A stretch of DNA of 64,000 bases from Prosthecobacter sp. (GCF_034366625.1 NZ_JAXMIH010000006.1:186001-250000); one strand, 5' to 3'; shown: positions 32,907 through 40,569, numbered from the stretch's first letter. Numbers and translations: made by a program. The notes: generated from the sequence alone by a model not told the origin.

Positions 32907-33269
32907 ATGAAAATCAAACTCCACACCCTCGCCTTCGCGCTCATCGCTTCCTCCGCAGTACTCGCGGCGGACGTCACCACCAAGACCACCACGGTCAAGG
33001 CGGACGGCTCCACCGAAACCACCATCAAGACCACCACGGGCACCGGCACCCTCACGGAATACATTCCTGGCACCACCTTCATCCTGAAGGAAGTCACCGG
33101 TCCGGTGACCTATCTCTATGGCAAGACGGTGGCCTACGTCACCAAGAGCGGCAAGGTGATCACGCAAGACATGCTGAACACGCGCATCCGCGTGGGCAGC
33201 CCGGTGAGCGTGCAGTATGTCACCGACGGCAACAACCGCGTGATCAGCCGCGTCGTCGTTGACGATTGA
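32907..33269 (+). CDS. Secreted small protein of unknown function
   Basis: A 120-residue protein with a signal peptide (MKIKLHTLAFALIASSAVLA), a Thr/Lys-rich stretch, then a domain with ITEYIPGTTF-like and VAYVTKSGKVIT segments ending SPVSVQYVTDGNNRVISRVVV. This last part resembles the repeated domain of the protein at 58255 (LPVTVYYTKVGDTLIASKI). A perfect terminator follows. It is a periplasmic protein; the function is not known. A decayed copy of its leader and early coding region lies at 36068-36195. Confidence 0.75.
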   Translation: MKIKLHTLAFALIASSAVLAADVTTKTTTVKADGSTETTIKTTTGTGTLTEYIPGTTFILKEVTGPVTYLYGKTVAYVTKSGKVITQDMLNTRIRVGSPVSVQYVTDGNNRVISRVVVDD

Positions 33270-33320
33270 TCCCCCTTTCATCTGTCCAAGGCCTTCACAG
33301 CAGGCCGTGACCGTTGATGT

Positions 33321-33350
33321 CGGCACCTCATTTTGAGGTGCCGCTTTTTT
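33321..33350 (+). terminator. Rho-independent terminator after the 32907 gene
   Basis: CGGCACCTCA at 33321-33330 and TGAGGTGCCG at 33334-33343 form a perfect 10-bp stem with a TTT loop, followed by CTTTTTT. Confidence 0.92.
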
Positions 33351-33448
33351 GTGCCGGCTTCGATCCTGCGGACAAGAGGGCCGGGGGAGACAGGCGCAGA
33401 CAATGCGCTCCTAAATATCCAGCTTCGGCGGCCCAGAGGTTGGCTTGT

Positions 33449-33554
33449 GGAGCGCGGACTTTAGTCCGCAGCATGTCGTCGAAGCAATGACCTTTGGAAG
33501 AATCTACGGCGACATGAGTGTTGGCGGAGTGCTGCGGGCTGAAGCCCGCGCTCC
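33449..33554. repeat. Nested palindromic repeat element
   Basis: Arms 33449-33473 and 33530-33554 are inverted repeats (GAGCGCGGACT against AGCCCGCGCTC). Each arm is itself a palindrome: GCGGACTTTAGTCCGC and GCGGGCTGAAGCCCGC. Differences between the arms are paired within each arm. It has the look of an interspersed repeat; no gene is visible in 33351-33668. Confidence 0.75.
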
Positions 33555-33668
33555 TCTCGATCAAATCTGCGGCGCTACGATACAGCAGGTCGTGATGGAG
33601 GCGGAGTGCTCCTCCGGCGGCAGCAGTGTTTCCAGCGCGGGTGTTGTCACCCGCCTGGATGGAGGCCA

Positions 33669-34187
33669 TCACTTCGTCTTGTCACCGGCTGTGACTTCTT
33701 TTTTATGCGCTGCGAAGGCCGCGAGGACTTCGCCCTTCTCACGCGCGGGCACTTTGGCGAAGTCAAGGCTGCGCCCCAGCTCGGCCGCCACCTCGTCGAA
33801 TTCTTCTGGCGAGATCTTGAGGTCACGATGTGCCTCCTCAAGGCCCAAATGAGTTTTACCCGGCTGTGTTGCCGAGAACTTGAACGGCCCGCCCGTGACC
33901 TCGCAGACCCACAGGGTTCGCATGAACTTGAGGCCCGGCAATCTGTCCAGGCTCTTCGTGTGCCATTCCCTGAGGGCTGGATTCTTGGAAGTCTTCCCCA
34001 CGATCGGGTTCTCCACAATCGCGTCGCTAAAGTGGTTCACGACCGCGGCGAGGGCGAAGACGCCGCCAAGCCGTTCATACAGGCTCTTCTCGCTGTCTGG
34101 TGCGGCTTGCACCGCAGTCGCGACGAGAATGGCTGCGAGAGCCATCGCTATCGCGAGTGGTTGGATGAATGAAGTGAGTGTTTTCAT
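33669..34187 (-). CDS. Exported group 1 truncated hemoglobin-like protein
   Basis: A 172-residue protein. An N-terminal signal (AIAMALAAILVATAVQA) is followed by SLYERLGGVFALAAVVNHFSDAI, the start of truncated globins, a central FKFSATQPGKTHLGLEEAHRDLKISPEEFDEVAAEL with the expected proximal-histidine region, and a Lys-rich tail. Export of this fold is uncommon; a role in NO, oxygen or peroxide handling at the envelope is inferred. It follows the ECF sigma gene by 58 nt on the same strand, in the position where an anti-sigma gene would often be. Confidence 0.83.
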   Translation of the reverse strand: MKTLTSFIQPLAIAMALAAILVATAVQAAPDSEKSLYERLGGVFALAAVVNHFSDAIVENPIVGKTSKNPALREWHTKSLDRLPGLKFMRTLWVCEVTGGPFKFSATQPGKTHLGLEEAHRDLKISPEEFDEVAAELGRSLDFAKVPAREKGEVLAAFAAHKKEVTAGDKTK

Positions 34188-34245
34188 GTTCGATTGGTTG
34201 TTTGTGGTTTGTTTTGTCGCTGACAGTCCTGGGGTCGCGCTTCGA

Positions 34246-34926
34246 TCACGCCGCCTCCTGATAGCTGTGCGCGAAACTGCGGCTGCCGAATGACCGGCGG
34301 AGCTTCTTCAAGCCCAGCTCCATGCGTGTTTTCACCGTGCCGAGCGGCGAGCGGGTGGCCTGCGCGATCTCGCGCTGGCTCATGCCTTGGAGAAAGGCCA
34401 GCGCGATGACGCGCTGCTGCGGTTCGGAAAGCCGCTCGAGGTGAGCGCTGAGGACATGGCGCAGATCCGTCTGCTCGCCTGATGCGGTGGGAGCAAGTGA
34501 GACGGGAAGGGCCCTGGTCTCGTCCTCATAGCGGGTGCAGGCCCTGCCATACGCCTGCGAGCGGCGGACGTGATCAATGGCACGGCGGCGGGCGACCGTG
34601 AGCAGCCAGGCCAAGGGTGAGCCTTTTGCCGCTGAATAGTGGTGCGAACGCCGCCACAACTCCAGCAGGCACTCCTGCGTGACGTCCTGGATGGAACAAT
34701 CATCACTGACGATGCGCCTGACGATGCCCCTCAGCATGACTTGGTGACGCTGGAACAGTGTTTGCAGCGCGTCGGTGTCACCCGCCTGGATGGCGGTCAT
34801 GAGAACGACATCCGAGGGCAGGGGTGACTCAGCCTGACCAAGATCAGGATGCAGGGGCGAGGTATTGGCGGTGATGGACTCGCCTGACGGCAGCGTGGTG
34901 TTCCGGGGAAGGGTCTGCATTTTCAT
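34246..34926 (-). CDS. ECF-type sigma-70 family RNA polymerase sigma factor
   Basis: A 226-residue sigma factor with an N-terminal extension of about 38 residues. Region 2 follows (LMTAIQAGDTDALQTLFQRH through SPLAWLLTVARRRAIDHVRR), then region 4 with the HTH GMSQREIAQATRSPLGTVKTR. It belongs to the RpoE/SigK-like broad group and lacks region 3. The ATG at 34926 is exactly 36 nt from a stress-island box, and no Shine-Dalgarno precedes it. This implies that the gene is in the box regulon and perhaps autoregulated. No anti-sigma gene is adjacent. Confidence 0.9.
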   Translation of the reverse strand: MKMQTLPRNTTLPSGESITANTSPLHPDLGQAESPLPSDVVLMTAIQAGDTDALQTLFQRHQVMLRGIVRRIVSDDCSIQDVTQECLLELWRRSHHYSAAKGSPLAWLLTVARRRAIDHVRRSQAYGRACTRYEDETRALPVSLAPTASGEQTDLRHVLSAHLERLSEPQQRVIALAFLQGMSQREIAQATRSPLGTVKTRMELGLKKLRRSFGSRSFAHSYQEAA

Positions 34927-34961
34927 GGCAGGAGCATGGCAGCGGCAGGCCCGCCGGTGCC

Positions 34962-34977
34962 ATGGGGTGTTTTCCCC
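34962..34977 (-). promoter_or_regulatory. Stress-island box upstream of the ECF sigma gene
   Basis: Minus strand GGGGAAAACACCCCATGG, with a divergent left half but an intact right half. CCATGCT sits at 23-29 nt and the sigma start codon at exactly 36 nt. Confidence 0.75.
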
Positions 34978-35043
34978 GTTTTGCAGCCACGCTCCTTGGA
35001 CTGCTGAAGCGGCGGCGGCCATGCAGTTCAGATGGCCTCAGGG

Positions 35044-35250
35044 CTATCGGCGGAGGTTCTGCCGCGCCACCGCCAGCAGCTTCACGCGGCCTTCCTGCGG
35101 CGGCACGACGGATTGAGCCAGGCCTACCACCATGCTGATGACGGCGAGGGAGATGTTCGCATATTCCTTCGCCAGTTCGTCACGCACGAACTGCAATTCG
35201 TGCTTCTGGTGCGTCTTTGATGGTGTTTTCTGCTTTCTGGCGGGTGGCAT
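35044..35250 (-). CDS. Small basic protein of unknown function
   Basis: A 68-residue protein beginning MPPARKQKTPSKTHQKHELQF, Lys-rich, then a mildly hydrophobic segment (YANISLAVISMVVGLAQSVV) and a basic tail. The frame is open further upstream to 35433, but the ATG at 35250 gives the more plausible N-terminus. It lies between the RodZ-like gene and the sigma gene on the same strand. I do not recognise it. Confidence 0.5.
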   Translation of the reverse strand: MPPARKQKTPSKTHQKHELQFVRDELAKEYANISLAVISMVVGLAQSVVPPQEGRVKLLAVARQNLRR

Positions 35251-35443
35251 CCTCCTGACGCTCTGTTTGCTGGCATCGGCACCGCGAGGACGCCATGAGC
35301 CTGCTGTTGGTGTGGCGCACAGCGGCTGACGATGGCTGGCGATGGTCCTCAACTGAAGGTGGACTCCTTCACGCCTCACGCTCGTGTCGGGCTGCGCTGA
35401 ACGCATGGCGTTGCCTCTCTTGCGGCACGCCACGCCATCCGGC

Positions 35444-35977
35444 TCATCGGCTGCTTAGCCGAATCTGGGGCCATTTTGAGGTGGCAGGTTGCCGGTAGGA
35501 CAAGCCCTGGAAAGACGGTGGGGTGACCGCCTGCACCATGGGGAGGGGCCTGGGTGCTGCTCTCGCCGCCATTTCTTGCCCGAGCTGATGCATCCAGAAG
35601 CCATACGCACCCATCATGAAAATCGAAAGGACCGCCACCGCACCCAGCGGTGAAGCTGAATAGGACGGCTTGGGCACCGGCGCTTTTTCCCGCCAGATGC
35701 CATACGGCATCTCCCCGCCATGAACGCCGCCGTGGTGCCCCACGGGCAGGGTGTGCTTCAGCATCTCAATCGATTCAGTGGCATCCACCCCCAGCCAACG
35801 GCTGTAGGTTCGCAAAAAACTGCAGGCATAGGTGGGGCTGCCGAGACCGTCGAAGTCGGCGGTTTCAAGGCAGCGGAGCGAAGCGGCAGGAATGCGCGTC
35901 CGGTGCGCCACATCGCGCAGCGTGAGACCCAGTTGCTCACGCCGCGCTCGAAGGGTTTGACCAAAGGGAAAGATCAT
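35444..35977 (-). CDS. RodZ-like HTH_25 membrane protein
   Basis: A 177-residue protein. An N-terminal Cro/CI-type HTH (FGQTLRARREQLGLTLRDVAHRTRIPAASLRCLE) of the RodZ class runs to about residue 65, and YACSFLRTYSRWLGVDA is typical of the family. A linker and one transmembrane segment (LGAVAVLSIFMMGAYGFW, about 115-132) lead to a short periplasmic tail. RodZ proteins organise MreB in cell-shape control, and a short member may instead be a membrane-bound regulator. No box precedes it. Confidence 0.8.
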   Translation of the reverse strand: MIFPFGQTLRARREQLGLTLRDVAHRTRIPAASLRCLETADFDGLGSPTYACSFLRTYSRWLGVDATESIEMLKHTLPVGHHGGVHGGEMPYGIWREKAPVPKPSYSASPLGAVAVLSIFMMGAYGFWMHQLGQEMAARAAPRPLPMVQAVTPPSFQGLSYRQPATSKWPQIRLSSR

Positions 35978-36067
35978 GGCGGGATGAAAATGAAATGTGC
36001 GAACACCGGATCAATCGCTGGAGAGCGCGCCAGCGCGCTCATCAAAAACCGGCTCGTTCGCAGTTGA

Positions 36068-36195
36068 GGGCACCCATGGTGCAGTCCGCTCCATGACCCG
36101 ATGCTTGAATCATGGAGCAACCAACCCACACACCCCAACAGGAAGACATTCCCGGCACCACCTGCATCATGAAGGAAGTCACCAAGAGAAGGTGA
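36068..36195 (+). pseudogene. Decayed duplicate of the leader and 5' coding part of the 32907 gene
   Basis: CACCCATGGTGCAGTCCGCT at 36072 parallels CACCCATGGTGCCGCCCGCT at 32829. Both are followed by a hairpin (here CTCCATGA/TCATGGAG) and CAACCCAC-type sequence. Then ATTCCCGGCACCACC and ATGAAGGAAGTCACC match the coding region near 33062-33098 (ATTCCTGGCACCACC, CTGAAGGAAGTCACC). The intervening signal-peptide region is deleted and the frame stops at once. Confidence 0.6.
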
Positions 36196-36231
36196 AGAAC
36201 AAACGTGCATCCACCGCCCGAACCGCAGGCG

Positions 36232-36444
36232 ATGGATGTGGGCATGGAAATGAAAACCCACAAGGTCTGGCTCTCGATCGGCCTGCACACACTCGTGGAG
36301 GCCCAGCGCTGGGCCCACGAGGACGGCGAAATCGTTTTCTACCGAGGGGATTGCATCATCGCCAGATACCCCAAGGGTTTGGTGCTCAAGATCGCGGTGG
36401 GCGAGGCCGTGGCATACGAGCGCGCCCACGCCGAGAACGGTTAG
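36232..36444 (+). CDS. Small hypothetical protein
   Basis: A 70-residue protein (MDVGMEMKTHKVWLSIGLHT...) with an alternating pattern, GEIVFYRGDCIIARYPKGLVLKIAVGEAVAYE, that suggests a small beta-rich fold. Starts at 36244 or 36250 are equally possible. It follows the decayed 32907-like copy. No family recognised and no signal peptide. Confidence 0.55.
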   Translation: MDVGMEMKTHKVWLSIGLHTLVEAQRWAHEDGEIVFYRGDCIIARYPKGLVLKIAVGEAVAYERAHAENG

Positions 36445-36464
36445 CGCCCAGAGGCCCAAAAAGG

Positions 36465-36493
36465 AGGCGCGAAGTTTGTGCAACTTCGCGCCT
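36465..36493 (+). terminator. Strong hairpin after the 36232 gene
   Basis: AGGCGCGAAGTT (36465-36476) and AACTTCGCGCCT (36482-36493) form a perfect 12-bp stem with a 5-nt loop. Only scattered T residues follow, so termination may not be intrinsic. The stretch from 36494 to 36773 holds no gene I can support. Confidence 0.5.
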
Positions 36494-36773
36494 GACGGTC
36501 CTGTCGTCTTTCTTCGGTATAAACGGAAGATTGCTTCTGGGACCACGGATGAATCGCAGGACGCCGCGCAAGCGGATGTATGCCGTGAAATTTATTTCAG
36601 CGGTGGAGAGCCGTTCGAATGCGGCCCATGGGCTGAACACTCAAAGGCGATGGCAGGCGGTGGACTGGCTGCCGACGAGACCCGACGGCTTCAGGGGCCA
36701 TCCAAACCCATCCACAACCGGGTGCAGCCACGTAGATGAGATGACCCTGGCTGCGCTGAACCCAACCCACCTC

Positions 36774-37415
36774 ATGAACGAAGACACCCCACGCTTCCTG
36801 AACCGACTGGAAAGCGGACTCCGCCTGGCTGCCGCGCACCTGCAAGAACTGGTGGATGAACTGGCCGCGACGCTGCCCTGCGCCCGGGCTTTTGACCGCC
36901 TGCCGGACACCGCCGACGAGTGGCACGCGGACTGGCAGCAGCATTGGGACATCTTTGAAGCGGTGCTGCGCCGGATCAGCGAACTGGCGAAGGAAGCGAG
37001 CGGCGGCCGCGCCAGGAGCGCCGAGGACCAACGCTCGCAGGCGTTGGCCGCAGCGCAGGCGCTTCCGACCGAGGCGGTCAAACTGAGTGAGCTATGGGGC
37101 ACCCTCCAGACGCAGGCGGGCGGGCTCAAGGAGGAAGCGGTTCGCAAACAGTGGGGGGTGCTGGCGCGTCTGCTGGAGTCGGATGCGGCGGCTCTCCACG
37201 CCGGTGCCCAGGCGGTGCGCAGCAAGCTGGAGCTGCTGGTGGAGCATGTGACGGAACAGGCCTATCAGAAGGATTTAGCCAAGGCCGCCATCGACATCGA
37301 GCGGGAGCAGCACCGGCCCGGCCATGTGCTCGAAGCCATGTTTATGTGGGTGGAAACGGATGAGGAACGGGTGCGCAAAGAGCGTGCCCTGGAGGGAAGG
37401 CAGGCAGGAGCTTAG
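36774..37415 (+). CDS. Helical protein of unknown function, paralogue of 46424
   Basis: A 213-residue, strongly helical, soluble protein (NRLESGLRLAAAHLQELVDEL...). Its C-terminal part, KAAIDIEREQHRPGHVLEAMFMWVETDEERV, closely matches the protein at 46424 (KAAIEIEQEQHQVLGFVDDVKALFMWVETPEERV). The frame is open upstream to 35997, but the ATG at 36774 corresponds to the paralogue's start. No box is seen upstream of this copy. The function is unknown. Confidence 0.7.
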   Translation: MNEDTPRFLNRLESGLRLAAAHLQELVDELAATLPCARAFDRLPDTADEWHADWQQHWDIFEAVLRRISELAKEASGGRARSAEDQRSQALAAAQALPTEAVKLSELWGTLQTQAGGLKEEAVRKQWGVLARLLESDAAALHAGAQAVRSKLELLVEHVTEQAYQKDLAKAAIDIEREQHRPGHVLEAMFMWVETDEERVRKERALEGRQAGA

Positions 37416-37514
37416 CGCCGGCAGGGGCTGATAACTCAACTTTGATTGTTCGTCCGACGCGCTCACCGCGATCAACAGCCTCTTCAAGCAGGCCAAGCGT
37501 GTCATCATCCCCAT

Positions 37515-37530
37515 GGGGTGAACACTCCAT
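37515..37530 (+). promoter_or_regulatory. Stress-island box upstream of the L,D-transpeptidase lipoprotein gene
   Basis: GGGGTGAACACTCCAT has one substitution in the otherwise invariant ACCCCAT half. GCTAAG is at 21-26 nt. The GTG start codon is at 34 nt. Confidence 0.55.
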
Positions 37531-37563
37531 ACTTTCCGCCGCTGTCTCCCGCTAAGGTCAGGG

Positions 37564-38148
37564 GTGATCCACCCTTCCCTGCCCTGTTGTTCCCGCCTGC
37601 TCGCCACCACGTCCTTCCTCTGCCTTCTGCTCTGCTCCGGCTGCATCTCCCTGCCACCCGCGCCGCAGGCCAGGTACGGGGCACCGGTGGATGATGTGTC
37701 GCATTGGGATGGCGATCACCTGACGGGCAGCCCGTCGGTGCGCATCAGCCTGTCAGAGCAGCGGGCGTATTTGTACAAAGGCGACCAGCTCGCCGGGGTG
37801 TCGCTCATTTCATCCGGCCGTGAAGGGCTGGGCACCGTGACGGGGAGCTATCGCATTCTCACCAAAGAGCGGGAGCACCGGTCTTCTCTGTTTGGTGCTT
37901 ACATGGATGCCAACGGTGAGGTGATGCAGCGGGATGTGGACACCCGCAAAGATCCCAAGCCACCCGGCGCGATTTACCAGGGGGCTGACATGCCGAACTG
38001 GATGCGCATCACCGGCGGCACGGGCATGCACGCGGGCTTCCTGCCCGGCTATCCTGCCTCACATGGCTGCATCCGCATGCCCGGCTTCATGGCGGAGCAC
38101 TTTTTCCACGCGGTGGCGGTGGGCACGCCGGTGCGCATCGAGCGGTGA
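37564..38148 (+). CDS. L,D-transpeptidase (YkuD) lipoprotein
   Basis: A 194-residue protein. A lipoprotein signal (SFLCLLLCSGC, C27) is followed by a YkuD domain: VRISLSEQRAYLYKGDQLAG, GTGMHAGFLPGY and the catalytic SHGCIRMP. It would make 3-3 crosslinks in peptidoglycan or attach lipoproteins. The start is a GTG at 37564, 34 nt from a box. A second YkuD protein with a different layout is at 43226, so cell-wall remodelling is a theme of the island. Confidence 0.85.
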   Translation: MIHPSLPCCSRLLATTSFLCLLLCSGCISLPPAPQARYGAPVDDVSHWDGDHLTGSPSVRISLSEQRAYLYKGDQLAGVSLISSGREGLGTVTGSYRILTKEREHRSSLFGAYMDANGEVMQRDVDTRKDPKPPGAIYQGADMPNWMRITGGTGMHAGFLPGYPASHGCIRMPGFMAEHFFHAVAVGTPVRIER

Positions 38149-38167
38149 GCGCTCCGGGGCAGAAGTC

Positions 38168-38181
38168 GGGTTATACCCCAT
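38168..38181 (+). promoter_or_regulatory. Stress-island box upstream of the 38242 PRC/BON gene
   Basis: GTCGGGTTATACCCCATGG, then GCTGACG at 21-27 nt. The start codon is 61 nt downstream. The box lies 19 nt after the L,D-transpeptidase stop. Confidence 0.7.
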
Positions 38182-38241
38182 GGCGTTTCCAGCGCTGCCG
38201 GGCTGACGCTGCGCGTATTCCAGAAAACCACCTCAAACCTC

Positions 38242-38997
38242 ATGCATCGCCCACTTTCATCCCTCCTCAGCATCGTCTCGCTCGTGACATGCGCCGCCTC
38301 AGCTCAAGAGCCCGCCGCACTCAAACCAGAGCCATCGAGCACTATGGCCAAGACCAGCGAGATCATCGGCCTGACGGTCAAAAACAAGCAGGACGAAACG
38401 CTCGGCAAGGTGGACAACATCGTGCTGGACCTGGCCTCGGGCCGCGTGGTGGCGGTCATTGTTTCCTCCGGCGGCTTTCTCGGCCTGGGAGATGAACTCA
38501 GCGCCGTGCCGCCCGCCGCGCTGCGCTTCACGCCCGACCGCAGCACCCTTCTGCTCGACGCCTCCAAGGAACGGCTGGGCAGCGCGCCGCATTTCAAGCC
38601 CGCCGCCTGGCCGGACTTCGCCCACACCGGCTACACCGGCGGCGTTTACCGCGCCTACCAGGTGACCCCATACTTCGCCACCGCCGCAGACAACACCGCG
38701 CGCAATGCACGCGACCGCGACACGGCGGACACGCTCACGCCGATCGACCAGGGCAGCAGCAAGGCGGACACCTCCATCACAGCGCAGATCCGCCGGGATG
38801 TGACCGCGCTGAACAACATCTCGGTGAACGCCCAGAACGTGAAGATCATCACCCTGAACGGCCGCGTCACCTTGCGCGGGCCGGTCAACACCGCCGATGA
38901 GCGGCAGCTCATCGGCTCCATCGCCGAGCGGATCGTGCGCGCCAAGAACGTGGACAACCAACTGGAAGTGAAATCCGCCACCGCCGCCAGCAACTGA
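38242..38997 (+). CDS. Secreted PRC-barrel / BON domain protein (short form)
   Basis: A 251-residue protein with a signal peptide ending near CAASAQE. It has one PRC-barrel (EIIGLTVKNKQDETLGKVDNIVLD, about 40-105), a Thr/Asp-rich linker, and a C-terminal BON domain (NVKIITLNGRVTLRGPVNTADERQLI). It is one of three family members in the window. Envelope localisation is inferred from the signal peptide. The YflT-like gene follows 38 nt downstream. Confidence 0.83.
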   Translation: MHRPLSSLLSIVSLVTCAASAQEPAALKPEPSSTMAKTSEIIGLTVKNKQDETLGKVDNIVLDLASGRVVAVIVSSGGFLGLGDELSAVPPAALRFTPDRSTLLLDASKERLGSAPHFKPAAWPDFAHTGYTGGVYRAYQVTPYFATAADNTARNARDRDTADTLTPIDQGSSKADTSITAQIRRDVTALNNISVNAQNVKIITLNGRVTLRGPVNTADERQLIGSIAERIVRAKNVDNQLEVKSATAASN

Positions 38998-39035
38998 TTC
39001 GATCTCGCCACCCCCAACCTGAAAACCCCACCACC

Positions 39036-39623
39036 ATGCACTCAAAATCTGTCTTCTGCATCGCCACCTCCCGCACCCAGGCTGATCAAATCGTCGATCA
39101 GCTCAAGGCCGCCGATTTTTCCAACAACGACATCTCCGCGCTGTTCGCCGACACGCACACGAGCCACGACTTCGCGCACGAGAAGCACACCAAGGCTCCT
39201 GAAGGCGCCGTCACCGGGGCAGGCACCGGCGGTGTCATCGGCGGTGCGCTGGGCTGGATCGCCGGCATCGGCGTGCTGGCCATTCCGGGCTTCGGCCCCT
39301 TCATCGCCGCCGGTCCCATCATGGCCGCGCTCAGCGGCGCGGCCATCGGCGCCGCCGTCGGCGGCATCACCGGCGGTTTGATCGGCCTCGGCATCCCTGA
39401 GTTCGAAGCCCGGCGTTACGAAGGCAAGCTGAAGGACGGCAACATCCTCATCTCCGTTCACACCGAGAGCTCCGAGGAGATCACTCAGGCGGAGGACATC
39501 TTCACCCGTGCCGGAGCGCAGGACATCTGCACCACCGGCGAGACGACCGCCCCCGATGAGGGCCCGGCCACGGAGGTCATCATCTACCCGCCCCAGAGCA
39601 TGACCGGCACCCGGGCGGCATAA
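39036..39623 (+). CDS. YflT-like general stress protein with Gly-rich membrane hairpin
   Basis: A 195-residue protein. The N-terminal alpha/beta part (SVFCIATSRTQADQIVDQLKAADF) is like that of heat- or salt-induced YflT-type proteins. The central GAGTGGVIGGALGWIAGIGVLAIPG...AAIGAAVGGITGGLIG is a glycine-zipper double transmembrane segment, and the C-terminal half resumes the first fold (LKDGNILISVHTESSEE). It was probably generated by internal duplication around a membrane insert. Same unit as the PRC/BON gene. Confidence 0.78.
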   Translation: MHSKSVFCIATSRTQADQIVDQLKAADFSNNDISALFADTHTSHDFAHEKHTKAPEGAVTGAGTGGVIGGALGWIAGIGVLAIPGFGPFIAAGPIMAALSGAAIGAAVGGITGGLIGLGIPEFEARRYEGKLKDGNILISVHTESSEEITQAEDIFTRAGAQDICTTGETTAPDEGPATEVIIYPPQSMTGTRAA

Positions 39624-39649
39624 ACGCAACAACCCCCAACACAACCTTG

Positions 39650-39769
39650 ATGAAAACAGCCGTAACTCACCCACGCGCGGACGGCAAAATTGGCTGGGCG
39701 CTCCTGTGGCTGCTCGGCATTCCCCTGCCCGTCCTCTTCATCGTCTTCCTGCTGCGCGGCTGCACCTGA
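39650..39769 (+). CDS. Small single-span membrane protein
   Basis: A 39-residue protein starting MKTAVTHPRADGKIGWA, with one hydrophobic segment (LLWLLGIPLPVLFIVFLLRG) and a final Cys-Thr. It lies 26 nt after the YflT-like gene and ends the unit before the terminator at 39900. Short DUF-type inner-membrane peptides of this size are frequent in stress islands. Confidence 0.6.
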   Translation: MKTAVTHPRADGKIGWALLWLLGIPLPVLFIVFLLRGCT

Positions 39770-39899
39770 CTTCCAGCCCGTCACACCGGCAACGAGCGAA
39801 ACGTGCGGTGCGACAGTGAAACAATCGGGGGATTTGCAAATAGTTGATCCCCCTCGTCAGCACGGGCCGCCAGCGCACCGGCACGTGCTCACAAAAACG

Positions 39900-39934
39900 G
39901 CCCTGCAACCAGTGACACGGTTGCAGGGCTTTCT
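39900..39934 (+). terminator. Rho-independent terminator
   Basis: GCCCTGCAACC (39900-39910) and GGTTGCAGGGC (39919-39929) form a perfect 11-bp stem with an 8-nt loop, followed by TTTCTT. Confidence 0.88.
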
Positions 39935-39974
39935 TCCACCCTGATCCAGCTCATCTCAGACACACTTTAACACC

Positions 39975-40481
39975 ATGACATCCGAAGCCGATCCCAACAG
40001 CATCAACGGCGGTCTTGCCGACCATCTCTGCACGCACAAGGAGGCGATCCTCACCGAGTGGCGGAAGCGTGTGCGCGACGACACGGCGATCGTTGTGACG
40101 AAGTCCTTGAACACGACCGCTCTCACGAACCACCTGCCCGAAATTTTTGATGACCTGATCGCCACGCTACGCCGCTACGGCAGCGAGACCGTGGCCGAGC
40201 AGACCACCAAAGACGCCGAGGAACACGGTGCCACGCGGCGGCAGCAGGGCTATGAGCTCCCTGAGATGCTGCGTGAACTCATGCACCTTCGCGCCATTCT
40301 CATCTACCACCTGCGTCAATTTGAGGATCTGCATCCCGATTTCGGCCTGGCCTCAAGGCTGTTCGTTTCCACCACCCTGCACCGCTTCGTCGATGAGATG
40401 GCGATCCATGCCACCGAGGAATACCTCTGGTCGCAGATGTGCCTGCAAGACCAGATCCTCAGGGGCGCGCACCACACGTAA
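39975..40481 (+). CDS. RsbRD N-terminal-domain protein (stressosome-like sensor module)
   Basis: A 168-residue all-helical protein. HLCTHKEAILTEWRKRVRDD opens an RsbRD/RsbR N-terminal sensory domain, with a middle GATRRQQGYELPEMLRELMHLRAIL and a final histidine-rich helix. No STAS or kinase domain follows, so it is a stand-alone sensor-like module. In other bacteria such domains precede STAS domains of stressosomes or kinases. No box precedes it; it may feed the local kinases, whose N-termini resemble Rsb proteins. That link is inference. Confidence 0.75.
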   Translation: MTSEADPNSINGGLADHLCTHKEAILTEWRKRVRDDTAIVVTKSLNTTALTNHLPEIFDDLIATLRRYGSETVAEQTTKDAEEHGATRRQQGYELPEMLRELMHLRAILIYHLRQFEDLHPDFGLASRLFVSTTLHRFVDEMAIHATEEYLWSQMCLQDQILRGAHHT

Positions 40482-40555
40482 ATGAGGCTAGCACCATCAG
40501 GAACCGTCATGCCACAAGCCCGCAAGCATCACGCCGCCTGCGGAAAGAAAAAGTC

Positions 40556-40569
40556 GGGTTTCACCCCAT
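40556..40569 (+). promoter_or_regulatory. Stress-island box upstream of the DUF4142 gene
   Basis: GTCGGGTTTCACCCCATGG with CATAACG at 21-27 nt. The start codon is 82 nt downstream, and the leader contains a GCCTGTG/CACAGGC inverted repeat. Confidence 0.7.

Noticed and set aside
33639-33672. Second sigma-factor fragment (MASIQAGDN on the minus strand, like MTAIQAGDT of the sigma gene)
   Set aside because: The match is only about 16-25 bp and does not continue; too short to call a remnant.
35997-36773. N-terminal extension giving a 472-residue protein ending at 37415
   Set aside because: The extension is low-complexity, spans a strong hairpin and a pseudogene, and the paralogue at 46424 starts at the equivalent of 36774.
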